Shown: positions 1 through 12,500 of the stretch, one piece after another
How the letters are laid out: each line of letters opens with the position of its first letter
Numbering within the stretch: position 1 is the first letter of the stretch
NCBI GenBank assembly: GCA_947471745.1
Contig: CANJKZ010000473.1
Coordinates: 67,001-131,000, forward strand
DNA from: Closterium sp. Naga37s-1
Lineage: Eukaryota > Streptophyta > Zygnematophyceae > Desmidiales > Closteriaceae
DNA length: 64,000 nucleotides
Direction: 5' to 3'
The notes under the pieces: model-generated
Database searches by the model: none
What the model was told of the DNA's origin: nothing
Seen by the model: only the letters and a program-made list of their open reading frames with translations
Translations under genes and position numbers: made by a program

Positions 1-1272
1 TTTGTCGGCACATACAGCCGTCATCGCAGGCGCCGAACTTTTCTGTGCGCACGAACCAAGCTGGAATTGGTCTGGTGGGTGTATTTGAGCATGAGCTACC
101 CGAATATGCAACAACATTCAGGTCGTTCGATGCTTTTCACTACGCCTATGAGGATTGATGCACTTCATTACCATTTGTCGGCATACACAGCCATCATCGC
201 AGACGCCGAACTTTTTGGTGCGCACGAACCAAGCTTGAATTGCTCTGGTACGTGTATTTGAGCATGGGCCACCTGAATATGCAACAACATTCAGGACGTT
301 CGATGCATTTTTCTACGCCTATGAGGATTCATGCATTTCGGTTACCATTTGTTGGCATACACAGCTGTCAGCGCAGGCGCAGAACTGTTCTGTGCACAAG
401 AACCAAGCTGGAATTGTTCTGGTAGGTGTATTTGAGCATGGGCCACCAAAAAATGCAACAACATTCAGGTCGTTCGATGCTTTTCCCTACACCTATGAGG
501 ATTCATGCACTTCGTTACTATTTGTCGGCAGGCACAGCCATCACCGCAGGCGCCGAACTTTTCTGTGCGCACGAACCAAGCTGGAATTGCTCTGGTAGGT
601 GTATTTGAGCATGGGCCACCCGAATATGCAAAAACATCCAGGTCGTTCGATGCTTTTCCCTACGCCTATGAGGATTTATGCACTTCGTTACCATTTGTCA
701 GCAGGCGCATCCGTCATCGCAGGCGCCGAACTTTTTGGTGCGCACGAACCAAGCTGGAATTGCTCTTGTAGATGTATTTGATCATGGGCCACCCGAATAT
801 GCAACAACATTCAGGTCTTTCGATGCTTTTTCCTACGCCTATGAGGATTCATGCACTTCGTTACTATTTGTCGGCAGACACAGCCGTCATCGCAGGCGTT
901 GAAGTTTTTGCTGCGCAGGAACCAAGCTAGAATTGCTCTGGTAGGTGTATTTGAGCATGGGCCACCCTAATATGCAACAACATTCAGGTCGTTCGATGCT
1001 TTTCCCTACGCCTATGAGGATCCATGCACTTCGTTACCATTTGTCGGCAGTCACAGCCGTCATCGCAGACGCCGAACTTCTTGGTGCGCACGAACCAAGC
1101 TGAAATTGCTCTGGTAGGTGTAGTTGAGCATGGGCCACCCGAATATGCAACAACATTTAGGTCGTTTGATGCTTTTCCCTATGCCTATAATGATTCATGC
1201 ACTTTGTTACCATTTGTCGGAATTGTCATCGCAAGCGCCGAACTTTTCTGTGCGCACGAACCAAGCTGGAAT
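1..1272 (+). repeat. 173-bp satellite array, left part
   Basis: About seven head-to-tail copies of a unit of about 173 bp. The landmark GTATTTGAGCATG recurs near 254, 426, 599, 772, 945 and 1118. Copies differ by scattered substitutions, and the last is cut at 1272 by a retrotransposon. Short open frames in the unit shift between copies and resemble no protein, so the array is read as non-coding. The same family resumes at 8721. Confidence 0.93.
1268..1272. repeat. Target-site duplication GGAAT, left copy
   Basis: Five bases immediately outside the left LTR. They belong to the satellite sequence and are repeated immediately outside the right LTR. Confidence 0.95.
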
Positions 1273-2701
1273 TGTTAACTGCTATAACGTTATGCGGAAG
1301 CGATTAATGCTTGAGATACAAACTTTGCTTGGCAACACTTAACTTCACTTGCAGCCCTTCGAGTGTGACAGCTTGTCACCTCCTAGCCAAGGGCGTGAAA
1401 ATAGCAAGTGAGTAGTTATGCCTTGCTCAGCTTGTAGGACGAGCAAACTGGTCGAGGAGAATTTCGGCAGCACCAAGGTAATCTTTCTACTCTCGTCAAT
1501 ACGAAGTAGTAGAATTGCGAGCTTGAAAAAACGCGAATGCATTGGATTAATTTCGACAGGTACAAGCACACATTTATATATTCTAGGCACAGGCAGGAGC
1601 AACTAGAAAACAGTTGTTTAACTGGCTCGCAGGATTTCGCCACGCTGTATCTTGAAAACAGTTGCACAACTCCTTGAGCATTTGGCTATATCCTCCTGTT
1701 GTTAAAAACTGTCTTCAAATTGCACTTGTAACAATCGCCCCTGCTGACTCAAATGTGTACATTTATGAGACTCGCATGTTGCTCCAATGTAGCTCAAATG
1801 TCTTCATGCGAGCTCACAGTTGTATAACGGTTTTTATCGTTTGAAAAACGGAGTAACCGATTTGCACCTGTGTCGAAATGATTCCGCAAAGCGAAATGAC
1901 TTTCGCGAGAAATTTCCCGTCCCGTGAGTCAACTCGGAAAACAGTTTTTCAACTGTAAATTTCGAGCACCCCTCGTGCCACACGCACGACCGAGATTTTT
2001 TCTCGGTCGTGCTGTACAGCGCGCCATGATCGTAATCATGCGCGTGTACAGTGCGGGACAGGGCCGAAATGGGCCCTATCTTGTTGCGATCGTGCTGTAC
2101 AGCACGCTCGCAACAGTACGCGGCACACGCGCGTGCCCTGTGGTCCCACACGCGCGTGCCTTGACCCACGATCGGGTCTTGACTTTCGCGCTGTTGACCC
2201 GCGCAAAAAAGTCAAGGCACCCCCCTTGACCAGTCAAACAACCGAGCACCCCTCGGTACACCACCCGCTCACATGAGTCTTCAATAAGTCTCGCATGAAA
2301 ATTCGAGACTCATGGGACTTTCATGGTCGCTCGCATGAGCCTCGCATGAAACGTTGAAGTCCCATGCGTGCTACATTTGAGCTCCATAATATCTTCATTT
2401 GAGCCTCATTTGAGGGCTTCGCATGAGTCTCATTTGAGAGCTTCGCATGAGTCTCATTTGAGCGCGTCATGAGGGCCTCATTTGAGCGCTTCATGGGAGC
2501 TTCATGAGAACAGTGAAAACGAAACTGAAAATGCAAAAACACAAAATGCACTTATGAATAAAAACGAAACACACAAAACGCAAGGACAAATGCGCACAGA
2601 ACGTTCACAAAATGAAAATGAAAAATGCGCACACACACAAATATGCAAAATGCGACGCAGGCGGCTGGTTGACATGCAAAAATAAATATTTGCACCCAAC
2701 A
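1273..2701 (-). repeat. 3' LTR of copia element 1
   Basis: A direct copy of 7287-8715. On the coding strand it begins TGTTGGGTGCA and ends GTTAACA. It contains a cluster of palindromes near 1984-2200 and a run of CATTTGAG-type short repeats near 2380-2510. The duplication GGAAT lies outside its left edge. Confidence 0.95.
1984..2012. repeat. 12-bp inverted repeat in the LTR
   Basis: A perfect 12-bp stem (arms 1984-1995 and 2001-2012, arm GCACGACCGAGA) with a five-T loop. The right LTR carries the same structure at 7998-8026. Further palindromes such as GCTGTACAGC follow within 200 bp. It could be a hairpin in the retroelement RNA; its function is unknown. Confidence 0.8.
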
Positions 2702-2712
2702 AACTCCCCCTC
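2702..2712 (-). other. Polypurine tract of copia element 1
   Basis: On the coding strand GAGGGGGAGTT directly abuts the 3' LTR. This is the expected position and composition for the plus-strand primer of reverse transcription. Confidence 0.85.
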
Positions 2713-2746
2713 AAGCAGTCGCCTGCTAGCACTCACATTCATGAGC

Positions 2747-5700
2747 CTAGTTAAGGCTCATGCCACTCAGCTTAGCACAGCGCCAATGAGGTTCCTCAGC
2801 CAGCCGCTTCGTGAGGAAATTTGCCGGCTGCTGCTGCGTTTTCACGTAGAGAGGCTCAAGGGTTCCCCTCTGCACTTCCTTGCGCAGCCAATGCCACTTG
2901 ATGCGCATGTGCTTGGTAAGCCCATGCAGTACCGCGTTCTTGGCCATGGAGATGGCACTGGTATTGTCACAGAAGAGTGGGGTTGGTGCCTTTTGCTCAT
3001 GCCCAATCTCCTCCAACAGCTTCCGCAGCCAAACCAGCTCCTTGGCCACGTGGTACATTGACATGTACTCAGCTTCAGCAGATGATCCTGCAGTTTCAGC
3101 CTGCTTCTTTGACCTCCAGCTCACAGGTCCTCCCCCAATCATACACAGGTATCCACCCACTGAAGACATGTCCTCTTTCTCTGAAGCCCATGATGCATCA
3201 GCAAAACCTGTAAGAAACAGCTCCCTCTCTCCCAAATGCTCCCCCTTCTCCTTGAGAACTTCTACTCCCTTCTGCTTCCTTTGTGCCACAGCAGAGTACT
3301 GAACTCCAATGGTGGGGTATGAGTTCAAGTACTGGATGATTCGATCAGCTGCATCCACCTGCTCTTCGGTTGGATTCTGCACCACCCTAGCCAGCTGCCC
3401 CACTGCAAATGATATGTCCGGCCTGGTGTGCACTGCTGCATAAAGCAAGCTCCCCACCACGGACTGAAATCGTGCTTGCTCTCGCTGATCCACCCCCTCA
3501 TTCTCTCCTGCCTTTACGAGCTTGAACTCGGATGGAAGTGGTGTGGCAACCTTCCTCCCGACTTCAATCTCATACTTCTGCCCCATGTCCTTGATGTACT
3601 TCTCCTGGTGCAGCTTCACCCACCCATTGCTGATGTCCCTCTCGATGTGCATGCCCAAGTAGTAATTTGCCTCCCCCAGTGTCTTACACCTGAAATTTTG
3701 CATCGGCTTCTGCTGCACCTTCATCACCTCCTGCTTGCTACTCCCAAACAGCAGGATGTCGTCGACATAGACCAGGGACATGACGAGGGTCTCCTTCTCC
3801 CCCATGAGGAAAAGGCTCTCGTCACATGCACTCGCCGTGAAGCCCATTTCCTCTAACACCGAAGACAGCTTCTTGTACCAGCAGCGTGGTGCTTGTTTGA
3901 GACCATAGATGGCCTTCTTCAGCTTGCACACACGCCCGGTGCCATCGTCATAACCCTGCGGCTGTGACATGAACACCTCCACATCTATCAGCCCATAAAG
4001 AAAGGCGGTGGTGATATCCATCTGAACTATCACCCACCCATTCACAGCTGCACCGGCAAGCAGAACACGCAGTGTTGGCGGCTTCGCAGTTGCAGCAAAG
4101 GTCTCTTTGTAGTCCTCCCTTTCTTTCTGTTGGTAACCCCTTGCAACCAGCCTACTCTTGTAAACTGATACTGCCCCTTTGTTGTCAGTTTTGATCTAGG
4201 GAATCCAGCCACAATTTATGGCTTTCTTCCCCAATGGCAGTGGCACCAGCTCCCACGTCCCATTCTCCATTTGACTGTTATATTCAGCATCTCGTGACAC
4301 TAGCCACTTGTCCCTATATGGTCCGTTAAGGGCCTCCTCCATGGTCAGTGGCTGAGTCGGTGCAAATGCCATGAAACAGTATACCTCTTCCTGAGCTTCC
4401 TCATCAGAATCACAGCTGCTCTCCAGTACCAACAATGCATCAAGCTGCTGCTGCTCACCCCTTGTTCCTCCTTCACTCCTTGCCGTCGCCTTCAAGGCGG
4501 CAGCTCGCATCTGCCGCGTCATCATAGGTGAGAAGGCTCGTCCTGTGGGTTGGGGTTTGGTTTGGGTTCTCCTTGAGGGGAGAGTAGGGGGAATGACACG
4601 TGTTATGGGATGGGGTTCTTCAGGTTCAGCCATTGACTCCACACTCTTAACCACGGGGAGTTCTGCTGCACCCTCCTCATGTGCCGTTGCAATCTCCTCC
4701 CCAACCCACTGCTCCTCCACCTCAAATCCCATGGTTGCCTGCTGCAGTTGCTGCACAATCTGCTCCTTTGGTTGCTTAGACCAGCACCCGTAGGTGATGT
4801 CTTCCATGAACTTGACATCCCTACTGTCGAATACGACTCCCTTGCTCGGCTCCCATAGCAGCCACCCCTTGCTTTCTGCTGCCAAACCCAAATGCACACA
4901 CCACACAGCCGTTGCACCCAACTTGTTGCGATGTGCTTTGGGGATATGTGCCACAGCCATGCAGCCAAACACACGCAGCATGTCAATGGGCGGCTTCCTC
5001 CCAAGCCACCTCTCCATGGGGACCCATGACTCACCACCGACGTTCGTGAACACCCTGTTCTTCACCACCGTGGCGTGGCGCACAGCATGTGGCCACTTGG
5101 AGTTCCCCAAACCTGACTCAATGAGAAGAGCCCTGTGCTGTCTCCAAGACCGTGCGGTTTGCTCGTTCTGCTACGCCGTTCGATTGCGGTGTGTAGGAGG
5201 TGGTGAGCTCCCGAATGATTCCCTGCTTCTTCAGCCATGCATTCAGCTCCTCCCCTAAGAACTCCCCACCCCTATCAGTCCTGATCCGCATCACCTTGTG
5301 ATCAGATTGCTTCTCCACCAACGGCAGCCACTCATCTCGGATGATGGACGGCACTTGGTCCTTCTTCTTGATGGGGTATGCCCATGTCACTCGGCTCCAG
5401 TCGTCCACGATGGTGAGGAAGAACTTCTCACCACGCTCCCCCACCACTGGCAGCGGCCCCACCACGTCCATGTGCACTAACTCAAGCAGTTTCTTGCCGC
5501 CACCCTCGGTTGCATGGAATGGGAACCGAGTGAACTTGCTCAACAGGCAAGTTTCACACTTGTGGGTTGCTGCTGCACCTGTCAGCTTCAGCCCCTTAAC
5601 CCCTTTATCCTTGTGCAGTTGCTGCAGTGCGGGCATAGCAATGTGCCCGAGGCGACGGTGGGCTGTCATCCAGTCCGTTTCACCTCCCCTTGCTGAAACC

Positions 5701-7241
5701 TTCAACTCCTCTGCAGCTACAGCGTTGCACTCCCCCTGGAAGCCATTCCCCTTATCCCAGGGCACCACCGGCAGCTGCCACATGGACTTGCATATGTCCT
5801 TATCCTCATGCAAGTCCCAAAGCATCCGTTTTCCTAGCTGCCCCTTGAACGTTTTGGCGCCCTCGGTACTTGTGCTCACCCCGCACTTGCCTAACTTCCT
5901 CAGGGAGATGAGGTTTGCCTTCAAATCAGGTACCAGCAGCACATCACTTAGCACCACCGGTTTGCCGTCAGCTCCCTTGAATGCAGCGCGCCCCGCCCCC
6001 GTCACCTTGAGCGCATGCCCGGAAGCCGACTTCACTTTAGCAATCGGTGCTGCCCCCACATTGTCCAGGAGGTCAGCCCTTGGCGTCATAGTCCATGCTG
6101 CTCCTGTGTCTAAGATCCACGTGTTGAGCGGGTGCAGCTCGGCTCCAGCATGGGCGATTACTGCGACCTCATCCGGCTCACCAACATGGAAGAACTGACC
6201 GGCTTCCCTCTCCTCTTGTTCAGCCGGCTCATCATCGGCAACCGCTCCGGCGCCGCTCCCATCTTGAGTCCTGTTGGAGGGGGTCCACCAGGTGGGTTTG
6301 GTCCTGCATTTAAACCACGGGTGACCCACTTTCTCACAGTACCAACACTTGCCTTCCATTCTCCCAGGTCCCCTTCCACCACCTCTGCCACCTCGGCCTC
6401 CACCACGTCCTGCTCCTCTACCGCCTTGCTGGTTAGAAGTCTCCTCATCCTTTGAAGCTCCTCTCCCAGTCCCTTGCCATTTCTTGCCTCTACCCCTCTT
6501 ACCACCTTGCATTGCATAGCTGCTGCTTCCTTCCTCTCCTCCCCTCAACTGACGCCTCCGGAAGTCTTCCTCGAGTATCTTAGTCCGAATCTACTCCAGG
6601 GTCCAGAGGCTTTGGTTTTGGGGAAGGCTAAGGCCGCTGGTGAAGACCATCCAAGATTCCGGCAGCAGTGACAGCATCTTCACACATTTTGTTGACTCGG
6701 GGTAGGAAATGCCGGCAATAGCTAGCTTGGCGTAGAGGTCCCTAAGCTTATCTAGGACGGGTTGAACAGGTTCTCCTTCACTGAGGCGCAGGGTGGAGAG
6801 CTCTCTCTCTAACATGAGAGTGGCTACAACTGAGGTAGGTGCATGAAGATCCTTGAGCATGGTCCACGCCTTTGGTCCGCACTCATCCTCTGGAAGTAGG
6901 TGCATGATATGCTGGCGTTGAGCAAGATCTAAGCTCTGAGAAAGGATGTAATATCCAGCTGAAGAACGTTCGTCCCAATCGCCTTGAAGTTCCGGATTGC
7001 TAGGGCGTTTCTCACTACCGATCATGACTTTGAGAAGTCCTATCTGCCGAAAATATAACTGCATCTTCCAGGACCAGTCGTCGTACCCTTCACCACTGAA
7101 TTTGTCGACGGAGAAGTTTTTCAGCACTTCCCTTAGTAGTGGGCCCTGGCTCGTCCGTGCTACCCTAGGCGCGGATACTCCAGATTCTTGGCTACCACTA
7201 CTCGCGGGAGCTGAAGTCCCTTCTTCTCCAGGCGACCCCAT
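2747..7241 (-). pseudogene. copia gag-pol polyprotein, broken by two TAG codons and one frameshift
   Basis: Read leftward from ATG at 7239-7241. The gag domain (7241-6594) ends at an in-frame TAG (6591-6593) and the same frame continues. A zinc knuckle CX2CX4HX4C (CWYC...HPWFKC), an aspartic protease DTGA and the integrase HRRLGH...CETC zinc site with its DDE core follow. One extra base near 5137-5140 shifts the frame just after the integrase core. A second TAG (4196-4198) lies at the start of the reverse transcriptase, which then runs to the natural stop at 2747. RT has YVDD, and RNase H has FADAS, EAEYM and DNTSAI. Copia polyproteins are normally one ORF, so the breaks are probably mutations. 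The first TAG lies within gag, upstream of the zinc knuckle, which is not a usual place for programmed readthrough. Confidence 0.93.
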
Positions 7242-7272
7242 CGTTGGATACGTTCAAAGCGACTAAGTACCA

Positions 7273-7284
7273 GCTCTGATACCA
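7273..7284 (-). other. Primer-binding site, initiator-Met tRNA
   Basis: The coding strand reads TGGTATCAGAGC two bases from the 5' LTR. This is the standard plant copia site complementary to the 3' end of initiator-Met tRNA. Confidence 0.93.
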
Positions 7285-7286
7285 CG

Positions 7287-8715
7287 TGTTAACTGCTATA
7301 ACGTTATGCGGAAGCGATTAATGCTTGAGATACAAACTTTGCTTGGCAACACTTAACTTCACTTGCAGCCCTTCGAGTGTGACAGCTTGTCACCTCCTAG
7401 CCAAGGGCGTGAAAATAGCAAGTGAGTAGTTATGCCTTGCTCAGCTTGTAGGACGAGCAAACTGGTCGAGGAGAATTTCGGCAGCACCAAGGTAATCTTT
7501 CTACTCTCGTCAATACGAAGTAGTAGAATTGCGAGCTTGAAAAAACGCGAATGCATTGGATTAATTTCGACAGGTACAAGCACACATTTATATATTCTAG
7601 GCACAGGCAGGAGCAACTAGAAAACAGTTGTTTAACTGGCTCGCAGGATTTCGCCACGCTGTATCTTGAAAATAGTTGCACAACTCCTTGAGCATTTGGC
7701 TATATCCTCCTGTTGTTAAAAACTGTCTTCAAATTGCACTTGTAACAATCGCCCCTGCTGACTCAAATGTGTACATTTATGAGACTCGCATGTTGCTCCA
7801 ATGTAGCTCAAATGTCTTCATGCGAGCTCACAGTTGTATAACGGTTTTTACCGTTTGAAAAACGGAGTAACCGATTTGCACCTGTGTCGAAATGATTCCG
7901 CAAAGCGAAATGACTTTCGCGAGAAATTTCCCGTCCCGTGAGTCAACTCGGAAAACAGTTTTTCAACTGTAAATTTCGAGCACCCCTCGTGCCACACGCA
8001 CGACCGAGATTTTTTCTCGGTCGTGCTGTACAGCGTGCCATGATCGTAATCATGCGCGTGTACAGTGCGGGACAGGGCCGAAATGGGCCCTGTCTTGTTG
8101 CGATCGTGCTGTACAGCACGCTCGCAACAGTACGCGGCACACGCGCGTGCCCTGTGGTCCCACACGCGCGTGCCTTGACCCACGATCGGGTCTTGACTTT
8201 CGCGCTGTTGACCCGCGCGAAAAAGTCAAGGCACCCCCCTTGACCAGTCAAACAACCGAGCACCCCTCGGTACACCACCCGCTCACATGAGTCTTCAATA
8301 AGTCTCGCATGAAAATTCGAGACTCATGGGACTTTCATGGTCGCTCGCATGAGCCTCGCATGAAACATTGAAGTCCCATGCGTGCTACATTTGAGCTCCA
8401 TAATATCTTCATTTGAGCCTCATTTGAGGGCTTCGCATGAGTCTCATTTGAGAGCTTCGCATGAGTCTCATTTGAGCGCGTCATGAGGGCCTCATTTGAG
8501 CGCTTCATGGGAGCTTCATGAGAACAGTGAAAACGAAACTGAAAATGCAAAAACACAAAATGCACTTATGAATAAAAACGAAACACACAAAACGCAAGGA
8601 CAAATGCGCACAGAACGTTCACAAAATGAAAATGAAAAATGCGCACACACACAAATATGCAAAATGCGACGCAGGCGGCTGGTTGACATGCAAAAATAAA
8701 TATTTGCACCCAACA
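7287..8715 (-). repeat. 5' LTR of copia element 1
   Basis: A direct copy of 1273-2701. I counted about six substitutions between the two. It should carry the element promoter, reading leftward. Confidence 0.95.
7586..7596 (-). promoter_or_regulatory. Candidate TATA box of copia element 1
   Basis: The coding strand reads AATATATAAAT inside the 5' LTR, about 300 bp upstream of the LTR/internal boundary. Position and sequence suit a Pol II core promoter. There is no transcript evidence. Confidence 0.55.
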
Positions 8716-8720
8716 GGAAT
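8716..8720. repeat. Target-site duplication GGAAT, right copy
   Basis: Matches 1268-1272. After it the satellite continues in register (TGCTCTGG), which confirms a simple insertion. Confidence 0.95.
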
Positions 8721-9549
8721 TGCTCTGGTAGGTGTATCTGAGCATGGGCCACCCGAATATGCAACAACATTCAGGTCGTTCGATGCTTTTCCCTACGCCT
8801 ATGAGGATTCATGCACTTCGTTACCATTTGTCGGCAGGCACAGCCGTCTCCGCAGGTGCCGAACTGTTCTGTGCGCACGAACCAAGTTGGAATTGCTCTG
8901 GTAGGTGTATTTGAGCATGGGCCACCCGAATATGCAAAAACATCCAGGTCGTTCGATGCTTTTCCCTACGCCTATGAGGATTCATGCACTTCGTTACCAT
9001 TTGTCGGCAGGCACAGCCGTCATCGCAGGCGCCGAACTTTTTGGTGCGCACGAACCAAGCTGGAATTGCTCTGGTAGGTGTATTTGATTATGGGCCACAC
9101 GAATATGCAACAACATTCAGGTCTTTCGATGCTTTTTCCTACGCCTATGAGGATTCATGCACTTCGTTACCATTTGTCGGCAGACACAGCCGTCATCGTA
9201 GGCGTTGAACTTTTTGCTGCGCACGAACCAAGCTAGAATTGCTCTGGTAGGTGTATTTGAGCATGGGCCACCCTAATCTGCAACAACATTCAGGTCGTTC
9301 GATGCTTTTCCCCACGCCTATGAGGATTCATGCACTTTGTTACCATTTGTCGGCAGACACAACTGTCATCGCAGGCGCCAAACTTTTTGGTGCGCACGAA
9401 CCAAGCTGGAATTGCTCTGGTAGGTGTAATTGAGCATGGGCCACCCGAATAAGCAACAACATTCAGGTCGTTCGATGCTTTTCCCTACGCCTACAAGGAT
9501 TCATGCACTTCGTTACCATTTGTCAGAGCCGTCATCGCAAGCTCCGAAA
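8721..9549 (+). repeat. 173-bp satellite array, right part
   Basis: Nearly five copies of the unit seen at 1-1272, with landmarks near 8732, 8905, 9078, 9251 and 9424. The last copy runs directly into the 28-bp minisatellite with no spacer. Confidence 0.93.
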
Positions 9550-12500
9550 TCCTCCCTCCTTCCATCACCCCGCCACATTCTCCCGCTTTCCATCACCCCG
9601 CCGCATTCTCCCTCCTTCCATCACCCCGCCCCATTCTCCCTCTTCCCATCACCCCACCCCATTCTCCCGCTTTCCATCACCCCGTTCCATTCTCCTGCTT
9701 TCCATCACCCTACCCCATTCTCCCGCTTTCCATCACCCCACCCCATTCCCCCTCTTTCCATCACCCCGCACCACTCTCCCGCTTTCCATCACCCCGCCCC
9801 ATTCTCCCGCTTTCCATAACCCCGCCCATTTCTTCCGCTTCCCATCACCCCGCCCCATTCTCCCGCTTTCCATCACCCCACCCCATTCTCCCTCTTTCCA
9901 TCACCCCGCCCCATTCTCTCGCTTTCCATCACCCCGCCCCATTCTCCCGCTTCCCATCACCCCGCCCCATTCTCCCTCTTCCCATCACCCCGCTCCATTC
10001 TCCCGCTTTCAATCACCCCGCCTTAACCTCCCTCCTTCCATCACCCCGCCCCATTCTCCCTCTTTCCATCACCCCGACCCGTTCTCCCACTTTCCATCAC
10101 CCCGCCCCGTTCTCCCGATTCCCATCACCCCGCCCCGTTCTCCCGCTTTCCATCACCCCGCCCCGTTCTCCCGCTTTCCATCACCCCGCCTCATTCTCCC
10201 TCTTTCCATCACCCCGCCCCATTCTCCCGCTTCCCATCACCCCGCCCCATTCTCCCTCTTTCCATCACCCCGCCCCATTCTCCCGCTTTCCATCACCCCG
10301 CCCCATTCTCTCGCTTTCCATCACCCCGCCCCATTCTCCCGCTTTCCATCACCCCGCCCCATTCTCCCTCTTTCCATCACCCCGCCCCTTCTCCTGCTTT
10401 CCATCACCCCGCCCCATTCTCCCTCTTTCCATCACCCCGCCCCATTCTCCCTCTTTCCATCACCCCGCCCCATTCTCTCGCTTTCCATCACCCCGCCCCA
10501 TTCTCCCGCTTTTCATCACCCCGCCCCATTCTCCCCCTTTCCATCAACCCGCCGCATTCTCCCGCTTTCCATCACCCCGCCCCATTCTCCCTCTTTCCAT
10601 CACCCCGCCCCATCCTCCCGCTTTCCATCACCCCGCCCCATTCTCCCGCTTCCCATCACCCCGCCCCATTCTCCCTCTTTCCATCACCCCGCCCCATTCT
10701 CCCGCTTTCCATCACCCCGCCCCATTCTCCCGCTTTCCGTCACCCGCCCCATTCTCCCGCTTTCCATCACCCTGCCCCATTCTCCCGCTTTCCATCCCCC
10801 CGCCCCATTCTCCCGCTTTCCATCACCCCGCCCCATTCTCCCTCCTTCCATCACCCCGCCCCATTCTCCCTTTTTCCATCACCCCGCCCCATTCTCCCGC
10901 TTTCCATCACCCCGCCCCATTCTCCCGCTTTCCATCACCCCGCTTTATTCTCTCGCTTTCCATCACCCCGCCCCATTCTCCCTCTTTCCATCACCCCGTT
11001 CCATTCTCCCGCTTTCCATCACCCCGCACCATTCTCCCGCTTTCCATCACCCCGCCCCATTCTCCCGCTTTCCATCACCCCGCTTTATTCTCCCGCTTTC
11101 CATCACCCCGCCCCATTCTCCCTCTTTCCATCACCCCGTTCCATTCTCCCGCTTTCCATCACCCCGCCCCATTCTCCCGCTTTCCATCACCCCGCCCCAT
11201 TCCCCCTCTTTCCATCACCCCGCCCCATTCTCCCGCTTTCCATCACCCCACCCCATTCCCCCTCTTTCCATCACCCCGCACCATTCTCCCGCTTTCCATA
11301 ACCCCGCCCCATTCTCCCGCTTCCCATCACCCCGCCCCATTCTCCCGCTTTCCATCACCCCGCCCCATTCTCCCTCTTCCCATCACTCCGCTCCATTCTC
11401 CCGCTTTCCATCACCCCGCCCCATTCTCCCTCTTTCCATCACCCCGCCCCATTCTCCCACTTTCCATCACCCCGCCCCATTCTCCCGCTTCCCATCACCC
11501 CGCCCCGTTCTCCCGCTTCCCATCACCCCGCCCCGTTCTCCCGCTTCCCATCACCCCGCCCCGTTCTCCCGCTTTCCATCACCCCGCCCCGTTCTCCCGC
11601 TTTCCATCACCCCGCCCCGTTCTCCCTCTTTCCATCACCCCGCCCCATTCTCCCGCTTTCCATCACCCCGCCCCATTCTCCCGTTTTCCATCACCACGCC
11701 CCATTCTCCCGCTTTCCATCACCTCGACCCGTTCTCCCGCTTCCCATCACCCCGCCCCGTTCTCCCGCTTTCCATCACCCCGCCCCGTTCTCCCGCTTTC
11801 CATCACCCCGCCCCGTTCTCCCTCTTTCCATCACCCCGCCCCATTCTCCCGCTTTCCATCACCCCGCCCCATTCTCCCGCTTTCCATCACCCCGCCCCAT
11901 TCTCCCGCTTTCCATCACCTCGCCCCTTCTCCCTCTTTCCATCACCCCGCCCCATTCTCCCGCTTTCCATCACCCCGCCCCATTCTCCCGCTTTCCATCA
12001 CCCCGCCCCATTCTCTCGCTTTCCATCACCCCGCCCCATTCTCCCGCTTTCCATCACCCCGCCCCATTCTCCCCCTTTCCATCACCCCGCCCCATTCTCC
12101 CGCTTTCCATCACCCCGCCCCATTCTCCCTCTTTCCATCACCCCGCCCAATCCTCCCGCTTTCCACCACCCCGCCCCATTCTCCCGCTTCCCATCACCCA
12201 GCTTCGTTCTCCCTCTTTCCATCACCCCGCCCCATTCTCCCGCTTTCCATCACCCCGCCCCATTCTCCCGCTTTCCGTCACCCCACCCCATTCTCCCGCT
12301 TTCCATCACCCCGCCCCATTCTCCCGCTCTCCATCACCACGCCCCATTCTCCCGCTTTCCATCCCCCCGCCCCATTCTCCCGCTTTCCATCACCCCGCCC
12401 CATTCTCCCTCCTTCCATCACCCCGCCCCATTCTCCCTTTTTCCATCACCCAGCCCCATTCTCCCGCTTTCCATCACCCCGCCCCATTCTCCCGCTTTCC

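Larger units (their letters stand above)
1273..8715 (-). mobile_element. Complete Ty1/copia LTR retrotransposon nested in the 173-bp satellite
   Basis: A 7443-bp element with two 1429-bp LTRs (1273-2701 and 7287-8715) that begin TG and end CA, flanked by the 5-bp duplication GGAAT. The coding strand is minus, so the right LTR is the 5' LTR. It has an initiator-Met tRNA primer site (7273-7284), a polypurine tract (2702-2712) and the copia domain order gag, protease, integrase, reverse transcriptase, RNase H. Reading both LTRs I counted about six differences, so insertion was recent. The polyprotein frame is nevertheless broken by two TAG codons and one frameshift, so this copy probably cannot move without help. 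Confidence 0.96.

Noticed and set aside
1-1278. Short frames of 60-90 codons in each 173-bp unit
   Set aside because: The frame changes from unit to unit because 173 is not a multiple of three, and substitutions show no codon pattern.
2747-7241. A variant genetic code with TAG as sense, suggested by two in-frame TAG codons in copia element 1
   Set aside because: PPR-C ends in TAG at 60760-60762 exactly where its family similarity ends, and the element's own reverse transcriptase frame also ends in TAG. The breaks also include a frameshift.
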